A DNA stretch of 48,787 bases, taken from Hydrotalea sp. Lineage in GTDB: Bacteria > Pseudomonadota > Alphaproteobacteria > JASGCL01. The position numbers were made by a program, and so were the translations under genes. Location of the stretch: assembly GCA_030054115.1 (NCBI GenBank), contig JASGCL010000001.1:1-48787 (forward strand), given 5' to 3'. Every line of letters begins with the position of its first letter. Position 1 is the stretch's first letter. The notes under the pieces are model-generated. The model had not been told where the DNA came from and did not search any database. It saw only the letters and a program-made list of their open reading frames with translations. Of this stretch, positions 1-6,584 are shown piece by piece.

Positions 1-77
1 ACGCCATGCACCGCGCCGTCATCATGTCCACCGCCGCCACCATCACCGCCGACGATGTGACGCTTTTGGCGCGCTAA
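1..77 (+). CDS. C-terminal fragment, possible sigma-54 AAA+ regulator
   Basis: The window opens inside a plus-strand reading frame that ends at TAA 75-77. The visible tail contains AMHRAVIMS and ends ITADDVTLLAR. The MHRAV segment resembles the end of the AAA+ domain of sigma-54-dependent regulators such as FlbD/NtrC, where a RELENTMHRAV-type helix is common; this is recalled family similarity over about 24 residues. If correct, the protein ends without the usual Fis-type helix-turn-helix. The GC-rich codon use differs sharply from the AT-rich gene that follows. Confidence 0.4.
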   Translation, partial: AMHRAVIMSTAATITADDVTLLAR

Positions 78-104
78 AATCAATACTATTCAGAATATGT
101 TCTT

Positions 105-638
105 ATGCCAGTAAATAAAAAAAATATTAATACCCTTATCACAATAAAGAGTCATGCTTTAGAAGTTCTTAAAGATGACATCAATGAATTAAAAAGCAGG
201 ATAGCTACCGAAACAACCAAATCATATTGGGCATTTGTTTTTACCTTGGGTGCAATATCATTCTTGAAACTTGAATCCATTGCTAAATTATTTTTATTTT
301 ATTTGAACAATATAACTTGTTTTAGTGTTCTATATTTCTTTTGCCTATCTTCGCTTATTTATTTAGGTGGAAAACTATTCTTTCTTTCTATTGATAATAT
401 CAAAAACTCAAAAATTGAAAAAGGATACCCAAATGTTGCTAATATCTCCAGCGTTACAGAAATTAATCATCTTGAATATGTAAATTTATTATTCACAACA
501 TATATTTCTTTTAGAGATGAATTAGAAAAATTATTATCTAAAAAATCAAAAACAGCAAATTACTTATTTGATTTAATAATAAAATTTGCTATATTGCAAC
601 TTATAATAACCCTATGGAGCATCATACATGACCAATAA
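105..638 (+). CDS. AT-rich membrane protein of unknown function
   Basis: A 177-residue protein that I do not recognise. The N-terminal 40 residues are charged and helical, possibly coiled coil. Two hydrophobic segments follow at about residues 41-55 and 60-95, and a third lies close to the C-terminus (about 152-173), so it should be an integral membrane protein with a cytoplasmic helical part. It is much more AT-rich than the preceding fragment and tuf, which suggests horizontal acquisition. Its last 11 bases overlap the start of a 54-residue Asn/Gly/Ser-rich protein (ATG at 628), so the two are probably translationally coupled. The architecture (small membrane protein plus low-complexity partner) recalls accessory or defence modules, but no function can be assigned. 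Confidence 0.75.
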   Translation: MPVNKKNINTLITIKSHALEVLKDDINELKSRIATETTKSYWAFVFTLGAISFLKLESIAKLFLFYLNNITCFSVLYFFCLSSLIYLGGKLFFLSIDNIKNSKIEKGYPNVANISSVTEINHLEYVNLLFTTYISFRDELEKLLSKKSKTANYLFDLIIKFAILQLIITLWSIIHDQ

Positions 639-792
639 TCAAAATAATAATAGTGGCAATAACAACAGTGGCAACAGTGGTGCAAGAAGTCAAGGCACGC
701 CTAGCCAGGGTAGCCAAAGCAACAATGGTGGTAATGCGCAAACACCGATAATAACTCACAGCGTCAGAACCTACGACCGCAAACCGAGGTAA
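628..792 (+). CDS. 54-residue Asn/Gly/Ser-rich small protein
   Basis: ATG 628 is preceded by GGAG at 616-619 with 8 bases spacing and overlaps the stop of the upstream membrane protein in a different frame. The product is low-complexity: runs of Asn, Gly, Ser and Gln fill the first 38 residues, then a more ordered tail ends in THSVRTYDRKPR. There is no signal peptide or hydrophobic segment. A disordered linker with a basic C-terminal motif would fit a partner or effector peptide of the membrane protein, but that is inference. The good ribosome site and the overlap are the main reasons to accept it as a gene. Confidence 0.6.
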   Translation: MTNNQNNNSGNNNSGNSGARSQGTPSQGSQSNNGGNAQTPIITHSVRTYDRKPR

Positions 793-824
793 CCCCAACC
801 GCCCTCTTCTCAACTACGGCAGTT

Positions 825-843
825 TGTGCGCGCATTGCGCACA
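825..843. other. Stem-loop downstream of tRNA-Trp
   Basis: TGTGCGC pairs perfectly with GCGCACA around a 5-base loop. It lies between the stop of the 54-residue gene (792) and the CCA end of the tRNA (851), convergent to both. No T-tract follows on either strand, so it may be a processing or 3' protection signal and not an intrinsic terminator. Confidence 0.45.
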
Positions 844-850
844 TATGTTG

Positions 851-926
851 TGGCAGGGGCGCAGGGAATCGAACCCGGAACCTTCGGTTTTGGAGACCGA
901 CGCTCTACCAATTGAGCTACACCCCT
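851..926 (-). tRNA. trnW: tRNA-Trp (CCA anticodon)
   Basis: On the minus strand a full cloverleaf can be read: a 7-bp acceptor stem (AGGGGTG with CGCCCCT), a D-arm with AGCTCAATTGGTAGAGC, an anticodon loop reading CTCCAAA with CCA at its centre, and a T-arm GGTTCGATTCC. Discriminator G and an encoded 3' CCA (851-853) complete it. It lies downstream of tuf on the same strand, the usual bacterial tuf-trnW order, but secE and nusG, which normally follow, are absent and opposite-strand AT-rich genes are found instead. Confidence 0.97.
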
Positions 927-1119
927 ACAATTTGTCGGGTAATAACCGCCTCCGGCGATGATTACCAAACGCTATTTCAACATGTTGCCCCGAAATAAAT
1001 TCGTGCAACAAAACCCAAGGCGTCCTCGCTTTCCTTAAGGTTACACCATGTCGGTTGATAATCGCAAAGCAACTATCACCAAACACGCTGTTGCTGTAGC
1101 AGAACTGCCCCCAAAAAAA

Positions 1120-1150
1120 AAGCCACCTTGTTAAAAAAACAAGGTGGCTT
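1120..1150. terminator. Bidirectional rho-independent terminator
   Basis: A perfect 13-bp inverted repeat (AAGCCACCTTGTT with AACAAGGTGGCTT) encloses a 5-base A loop. An A-tract lies on the left and a T-tract on the right, so it can stop transcription in both directions. It lies about 105 bases downstream of the tuf stop and is the likely terminator of tuf. Confidence 0.9.
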
Positions 1151-1159
1151 AATTTTTTT

Positions 1160-1224
1160 TGCCCTATCGCTGACGCTGCTTGAGGGCAATTTATCTGCCC
1201 TATCGCTTACGCTGCTTGAGGGCA
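1160..1224. repeat. Two 29-base direct repeats, each a small stem-loop
   Basis: Copies at 1160-1188 and 1196-1224 differ by one base (GCTGACGC against GCTTACGC) and are spaced 36 bases apart. Each begins TGCCCT and ends AGGGCA, so each can fold into a short stem. They sit between the tuf stop codon and its terminator, inside the tuf 3' untranslated region. Confidence 0.8.
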
Positions 1225-1254
1225 GTCTGTGAAATTAAAACAATTTCTTTGGCG

Positions 1255-2445
1255 TTAGGCAAGAACCTTGCTAACCACGCCCGAACCAACGGTGCGGCCA
1301 CCTTCACGAATGGCGAAGCGTAAACCTTCATCCATCGCGATTGGCGCAATCAATTCGACCGTCATTTTTGTGTTATCGCCAGGCATAACCATTTCCGTGC
1401 CCTTGGCCAATTCGACCGTGCCGGTCACATCGGTTGTGCGGAAATAAAATTGTGGACGATAATTGTTCATAAATGGGGTGTGACGACCGCCTTCATCCTT
1501 GGTCAGAATGTAAACTTCACATTCAAACTTGTTGTGCGGTTTAATCGAACCCGTGGCGGCCAAAACCTGACCGCGTTCAACGCCGGTCCGGTCAACGCCG
1601 CGCAACAACGCGCCAATGTTGTCGCCCGCTTGACCGCTGTCAAGCAGTTTGCGGAACATTTCAACGCCGGTAACCACGGTTTTGCTGGTGTCGCGCAAGC
1701 CGACAATTTCGACTTCCTCGCCCACCTTGACTTGGCCACGTTCAACACGGCCGGTCACGACGGTGCCGCGACCTTCGATAGAAAACACGTCTTCAATCGG
1801 CATCAAGAATGGTTTATCAATCGGGCGAGCTGGTTGCGGAATGAATTCATCAACCGCGTCCATCAATTTCAAAATGGCGTTTTTGCCAATTTCGTCATCG
1901 CGACCTTCGAGCGCGGCCAAAGCCGAACCCTTAATAATTGGCGTTTTATCGCCAGGAAAGTTATATTTGGTGAGCAAATCACGAATTTCGACCTCAACCA
2001 ATTCGGCCAATTCGGCGTCATCGACTTGGTCGATTTTGTTCATGAACACCACCAACGCCGGCACGCCGACTTGGCGGGCAAGCAAGATATGTTCGCGGGT
2101 TTGTGGCATCGGGCCGTCGGCCGCGCTGACCACCAAAATCGCACCGTCCATTTGCGCGGCACCAGTGATCATGTTTTTCACATAATCGGCGTGGCCCGGG
2201 CAATCAACGTGCGCGTAATGGCGTTTGCTGGTTTCGTATTCAACGTGGGCCGTGTTAATGGTAATACCACGTTCTTTTTCTTCTGGTGCTTTGTCGATAT
2301 CGGCGTAGCCTTTAAATTCGGCTTGACCCATATCCGCAAGAACCTTGGTGATGGCCGCGGTCAAGGTTGTCTTGCCGTGGTCCACGTGTCCGATGGTGCC
2401 GATATTACAATGCGGCTTATTTCTTTCAAATTTTGCTTTGGTCAT
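1255..2445 (-). CDS. tuf: Elongation factor Tu
   Basis: EF-Tu, the GTPase that delivers aminoacyl-tRNA to the ribosome in the cytoplasm. At 396 residues it is full length. G1 GHVDHGKT is at residues 19-26, G3 DCPGH at 81-85 and G4 NKID at 136-139; the C-terminal beta-barrel domains are complete to the conserved VVSKVLA end. A ribosome site (AGGGAG) precedes the ATG. It is not beside fusA, and tRNA-Trp lies downstream, so it matches the tufB position of genomes with two copies, though a second copy cannot be seen here. The 3' untranslated region carries two short repeats and a strong terminator. Confidence 0.98.
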   Translation of the reverse strand: MTKAKFERNKPHCNIGTIGHVDHGKTTLTAAITKVLADMGQAEFKGYADIDKAPEEKERGITINTAHVEYETSKRHYAHVDCPGHADYVKNMITGAAQMDGAILVVSAADGPMPQTREHILLARQVGVPALVVFMNKIDQVDDAELAELVEVEIRDLLTKYNFPGDKTPIIKGSALAALEGRDDEIGKNAILKLMDAVDEFIPQPARPIDKPFLMPIEDVFSIEGRGTVVTGRVERGQVKVGEEVEIVGLRDTSKTVVTGVEMFRKLLDSGQAGDNIGALLRGVDRTGVERGQVLAATGSIKPHNKFECEVYILTKDEGGRHTPFMNNYRPQFYFRTTDVTGTVELAKGTEMVMPGDNTKMTVELIAPIAMDEGLRFAIREGGRTVGSGVVSKVLA

Positions 2446-2606
2446 TTTTTTCTCCCTAAGTAAAATTAATTTTTAACAGATAATGATAGTGCACCCAAGC
2501 TCCGCCAGCGTTAACCGGTTAAACTTATCTGCACTTGTGAGTTTGTATATCTGGGCGAGCACACATTATCTGCCTATCGAGTTTTTACCCAAGATATAAC
2601 TATATT

Positions 2607-2635
2607 CCCCTATGACAAAAATACTATCTTGTCAA
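2607..2635 (-). promoter_or_regulatory. Candidate tuf promoter
   Basis: On the minus strand a perfect TTGACA (2630-2635) lies 17 bases before a weak -10 (TAGGGG at 2607-2612), with further AT-rich TATA-like sequence just downstream. It would give a leader of about 150 bases containing a perfect 12-base palindrome TTAACCGGTTAA at 2511-2522. The -35 is convincing; the -10 choice is uncertain. Confidence 0.35.
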
Positions 2636-2650
2636 GCAATAAAATAGCTT

Positions 2651-3067
2651 TTAATGTTTTTTGCTTAAGGCATGACCCGCACAGGGCGACACCAACAATA
2701 ATGGCAACCCCACCCACAAAAACCATGTTGGGTGAATGCCGGGCAACAACACAAAACAATTTATCAAGCCAAAGATAAATAATAAAAACCCTATCGCAAT
2801 AGACAATGACTGCCCCCGCCCGGATAATTTGCAAGCCACGTAACCACCCGCCATGCCACCAAAAAACCAACCCGCCAGCACCATCAGGAACGCCGTCAGT
2901 GGCAACCCATCGGTAAAGGATTTTAACGCCACCATGTCCATTTTATCCATGTCTTGGGGAAAAGGATAAAGCACGTAATTGACAAATTCAAACAATGTCA
3001 TAACGACAAAGGCCACCAGCAACCCAATAAAGATTGCTACAAACCTATTGTGTAAAATATTTTTCAT
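2651..3067 (-). CDS. Small four-helix membrane protein, unknown function
   Basis: About 138 residues from ATG 3067; a TTG six bases upstream is possible but less likely. Four hydrophobic stretches can be seen (about residues 8-33, 56-82, 86-108 and 115-130), separated by short charged loops. The third helix begins after a KLSGRGQS loop. I do not recognise the family. It stands alone between tuf and the choline sulfatase gene, in the same direction as both. There is no clear Shine-Dalgarno sequence. Confidence 0.6.
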   Translation of the reverse strand: MKNILHNRFVAIFIGLLVAFVVMTLFEFVNYVLYPFPQDMDKMDMVALKSFTDGLPLTAFLMVLAGWFFGGMAGGYVACKLSGRGQSLSIAIGFLLFIFGLINCFVLLPGIHPTWFLWVGLPLLLVSPCAGHALSKKH

Positions 3068-3128
3068 AACCAAATTTTAGTTAAAAAGGATATTGTTGTC
3101 AAACATATTTTATTTGATAAAAAAATCG

Positions 3129-4700
3129 TTATGGAAATTTTGGCGGGCGGGGAAAGCGCGACAGGGTGTCAAAACTGGTCAGGTCAAGGTGCGACCGCGT
3201 GTATTCCACGGTGGCGTCGCGGTGCGGTTGGAAATCCCACGCGTAATAATCGCCCAACCGCAACGACGCGTGAATAATCCGCCGCGCATGTTGATTGGCC
3301 AATATCTTTTGCCGCACCGCCTCGACCCCGCCGGCGTCATCCCAATGTTTTTGGGCCAGGGCGCGCATGGTGGTTAATTCCTTTTCATATTTTTTATCGG
3401 TTAGGGCGATGGCCTCCTCGCCGCCGTCCTTATCACTGCATAAATATAATAACTCGGGGTCGCTGGGGGCATAGATATATTTCAAATGCCGGCCGCGCAC
3501 CATCACCATCGGTTCTATCGCCCCCTCGGCGCAATATTCGGTGATGACATAATCGCGGGCGATTTTATTGTCTCTCTTATCGGTCAGCATCGCGGCCAGG
3601 CTAACCCCGTCGACCACATCGGCCAGGTCGCCCCTGTAACCGGTAATATCGTTAAAGGTCGGCAGTAAATCAATCAACGACACCGGCTGTTCCACCACCC
3701 GATGGCCAAATTTTGTCGGTTGATAAAAAACCAACGGCACTTTCGACGGGTAATCAAGGAAGCTCATTTTATACCACAGGCCGCGCTCGCCCAAAAAATC
3801 ACCATGGTCGGACGAAAAAACAATCATCGTGTTATCCAACTGGCCATTTTCTTCCAACACCGCCATAATCTGCGCCACGTAATCATCTATCATCGTGACA
3901 TTGGCGAAGTAGGCGCGACGCGACCGAATAATATCATCGTCGGTAATGTCAACGCGGTCAAGGTCAATCGCCCGTTCCAACCGCAAGGAATGGGGGTCGT
4001 TGTCCAACGTTTTGGGTCGCTTGCTGGTGGGCAGGGGAATCTTCACGTCGTTATATTGGTCCCAATATTGTTGCCGCGCGACATAGGGGTCATGGGGGTG
4101 AATAAACCCGATGGTCAGCAAAAACGGCCGGGCGGTTTTTTCATCGCGCCGCGCCAATTGATACAACGTGCGTTTGGTGTTGGCCAAAACCTCGTCATCA
4201 TATTCAAGTTGGTTGGTAATGGCGGCGACGCCCGATTGTTTCACCGACGACATATTGTGATACCACAGGTCGATACGTTCGCGCGGGTGTTGCCAATCGG
4301 GCACCCAACCGAAATCGGCCGGGTAACAATCGGTGGTCAGGCGACGCTCGAAACCGTGCAATTGGTCGGGGCCGACAAAATGCATCTTGCCCGCCAAAAT
4401 TGTTTCATAACCGGCGAGGCGTGCATAATGAGCAAAGGTTGGCTTCAAGGAATGAATCAAGGCCGAATTATCATAACCATGGTGGTTTTTAACATATTGG
4501 CCGGTCATCACGCCGTAACGCGATGGCGTGCACAGTGGCGACGAGCAATAGGCATTTTGAAAAACTATACCGCCGGCCAACATCTTATCCAAGGTTGGGG
4601 CGATGGTAACCGCGTCCTTATTATAAGCACGCAAGGCCATGGCGGTTAATTGGTCAACCAAAATAAAAACGATATTTGGCTTGTTGGTGGCATTGCTCAT
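3129..4700 (-). CDS. betC: Choline-sulfatase
   Basis: A type I sulfatase of 523 residues that should hydrolyse choline-O-sulfate to choline and sulfate. The active-site signature C-T-P-S-R lies at residues 57-61; its Cys would be converted to formylglycine by a separate enzyme not seen here. The N-terminal metal site is NIVFILVDQ with Asp16, and a second metal motif is SSDHGDFLGERG. The C-terminal part (ARRIIHASLRLGDYYAWDFQ and what follows) matches the choline-sulfatase-specific tail as I know it. AGGAGA precedes the ATG. No betA, betB or choline transporter is adjacent, so the choline formed must be used by genes elsewhere. There is no signal peptide, so it is cytoplasmic. Confidence 0.9.
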   Translation of the reverse strand: MSNATNKPNIVFILVDQLTAMALRAYNKDAVTIAPTLDKMLAGGIVFQNAYCSSPLCTPSRYGVMTGQYVKNHHGYDNSALIHSLKPTFAHYARLAGYETILAGKMHFVGPDQLHGFERRLTTDCYPADFGWVPDWQHPRERIDLWYHNMSSVKQSGVAAITNQLEYDDEVLANTKRTLYQLARRDEKTARPFLLTIGFIHPHDPYVARQQYWDQYNDVKIPLPTSKRPKTLDNDPHSLRLERAIDLDRVDITDDDIIRSRRAYFANVTMIDDYVAQIMAVLEENGQLDNTMIVFSSDHGDFLGERGLWYKMSFLDYPSKVPLVFYQPTKFGHRVVEQPVSLIDLLPTFNDITGYRGDLADVVDGVSLAAMLTDKRDNKIARDYVITEYCAEGAIEPMVMVRGRHLKYIYAPSDPELLYLCSDKDGGEEAIALTDKKYEKELTTMRALAQKHWDDAGGVEAVRQKILANQHARRIIHASLRLGDYYAWDFQPHRDATVEYTRSHLDLTSFDTLSRFPRPPKFP

Positions 4701-4902
4701 TGCATTCTCCTGCTATTATATATGATAGCGCACAATCGCTATTGCGCACGGCATTGCCCCGGTTTTTTTTTAGCAAATCAAGCCCGGCAAAGCAAAAACA
4801 TTCGGCGGTGATTGCTAAAAAGATAAGGGAAAGACGTTGCAAAAAGTAATAAATCAACCTAAGGCGTATTGCAGATAATAATTAAGGAGGGAGTTGTTAT
4901 CC

Positions 4903-6579
4903 ATGACTCAGTTGCATTTTAGGGGCAAAGAGTTTGTTTATAACCATCATTTGTCTGTTCCTTATTCGGAATTGAAACCTGATGCAAAAAAATCTGTCAT
5001 CACAAAGGGTGGGCAACCACGGCTTGACGACAATTTAATAATTCACGGCGATAATTTACGCGCGCTAAAGGCGTTGTTGCCAAGGTATGAAGGCCGCGTG
5101 AATTGCATTTACATCGACCCGCCCTATAACACGGGGAACGAGGGCTGGAGTTACAACGATAATGTGAACATGCCATATCTGAAAGATTGGCTAAGCAATA
5201 ACCCGGTTAATAACGAAGACATGGAACGGCACGAAAAATGGTGTTGCATGATGTGGCCGCGCCTTACCCTGCTTCACCAATTATTGGCCGATGATGGCGC
5301 AATATTTATTTCCATCGACGATAACGAAGTGCATCATTTACGCATGATGATGGATGAAATTTTTGGTGAGGGGAATTTTGTAGAGTTGATTGCCATTGCT
5401 AGCAATCCTAGAGGCAGAGATTATGGCGGTATAGCAAAAATGCACGATTATGTTCTTGTTTATAAAAAAACACAAAATGCTATATTAAATAATTTACCCG
5501 AACCTGATAAAACTTTTCCTTTTAAAGATGAAGATGGAGATTTTGAAACTAGAGAATTAAGGAATAGAAATATAGCTTTTAATATAAATAATCGTCCGAA
5601 TTTATATTATCCATTTTATATCAATCCTAATTCGCATGATAAAAACAATTTATACAAAATAAGCCTTGAGGCCAAAAAAGGATGGGTTGAAATTTTTCCT
5701 AAAGAATCGCAGGGAATTAAAACGGTTTGGAGATGGGGAATAGAAAAATCTAGTAGGTTTATAAATAAAGAAATTGTTGGTAAAAAAATGAAAGAAGAAG
5801 GTCAATGGCAAATTGTAGAAAAGTATAGAGAAAAAAGTAAGATGGCTCGTTCAATTTGGAGTGATAAGGAAGTTAATAATGAAAAGGGAACACTTTTATT
5901 AAAAGATATTTTTAATAAAAAAATCTTTGACTTTCCTAAACCCGCACAGATGATAAAAAATATAATTCAAATTGCAACCAATAAAAATTCCATCATCCTC
6001 GACTCCTTTGCTGGGTCGGGCACCACCGCCCATGCTGTGTTGGCATTGAATAAGGAAAATGGCGGCGACCGCAAATTTATTTTAATCGAATGCGAAGATT
6101 ACGCCGACAACATAACCGCCGAACGGGTGCGCCGCGTGATAAAGGGCGTGCCCACCGCCAAAAATGAAGAAATAAAAAATGGCTTGGGCGGCGAATTTAC
6201 ATTTTGCGAATTAAGCAATCCGATAGATTTTGATAGCTTGCTGGCCGGCAAAGATTTGCCGTCATATAAAGAATTTGCCGGGCTGGTTTGGAATTTGTTT
6301 GCGGCGACTGCCTTTGACGAAAAACAATGCAATGAAAAAGAATTTATTATCGGTGAAAAAGACGGCGAATTGGTTTTTTGTTTTTATAAACCCAATAAAA
6401 ATTTTTTGTTGTCGCATGAATCCTGCCTTAACACCAATCGCATGGAAGAATTAAGCGCACAGCATCCATCAACCAATATCATGATTTATGCCCCAGCATG
6501 TTTTGTGCCGAACGACATGTTAAAAAAACATAATATAAGATTCGCCCCATTACCATTTGCATTGTTTAAATTGGGGTAA
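4903..6579 (+). CDS. mod: Type III restriction-modification methyltransferase (Mod)
   Basis: An N6-adenine DNA methyltransferase of 558 residues. The DPPY catalytic motif (residues 72-75) comes before the SAM-binding FAGSG motif (about 369-373), which is the beta-class order of type III Mod subunits. Start ATG 4903 is preferred over a TTG at 4894 because AAGGAGG/GGGAG at 4884-4893 then has usable spacing. The part between the two motifs, the target-recognition domain, is strongly AT-rich (about 5390-5990), whereas both flanks have the codon use of the surrounding chromosome. This mosaic suggests exchange of the recognition domain. The res gene starts 5 bases after the stop, so the pair forms an operon that both protects host DNA and guides cleavage. 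Confidence 0.95.
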   Translation: MTQLHFRGKEFVYNHHLSVPYSELKPDAKKSVITKGGQPRLDDNLIIHGDNLRALKALLPRYEGRVNCIYIDPPYNTGNEGWSYNDNVNMPYLKDWLSNNPVNNEDMERHEKWCCMMWPRLTLLHQLLADDGAIFISIDDNEVHHLRMMMDEIFGEGNFVELIAIASNPRGRDYGGIAKMHDYVLVYKKTQNAILNNLPEPDKTFPFKDEDGDFETRELRNRNIAFNINNRPNLYYPFYINPNSHDKNNLYKISLEAKKGWVEIFPKESQGIKTVWRWGIEKSSRFINKEIVGKKMKEEGQWQIVEKYREKSKMARSIWSDKEVNNEKGTLLLKDIFNKKIFDFPKPAQMIKNIIQIATNKNSIILDSFAGSGTTAHAVLALNKENGGDRKFILIECEDYADNITAERVRRVIKGVPTAKNEEIKNGLGGEFTFCELSNPIDFDSLLAGKDLPSYKEFAGLVWNLFAATAFDEKQCNEKEFIIGEKDGELVFCFYKPNKNFLLSHESCLNTNRMEELSAQHPSTNIMIYAPACFVPNDMLKKHNIRFAPLPFALFKLG

Positions 6580-6584
6580 CCGCC

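Larger units (their letters stand above)
927..1254. other. Intergenic region between tuf and tRNA-Trp
   Basis: This gap of 328 bases has no convincing reading frame. It holds a strong hairpin terminator (1120-1150), two near-identical 29-base repeats (1160-1224) and a weaker imperfect stem-loop at 939-965 (GTAAT/ATTAC and CGCC/GGCG arms). I see no clear sigma-70 promoter for the tRNA, although one would be expected if the terminator is efficient. Confidence 0.6.

Noticed and set aside
1450-2463. Long plus-strand frame of 337 codons opposite tuf
   Set aside because: It is the antisense shadow of a highly conserved EF-Tu gene and has no recognisable motifs.
3702-4649. 315-codon plus-strand frame opposite choline sulfatase
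   Set aside because: It mirrors the sulfatase coding sequence; the sulfatase motifs are unambiguous.
4654-4857. 67-codon minus-strand frame in the betC-mod gap
   Set aside because: It overlaps the betC start in another frame, has no ribosome site and no family signal.
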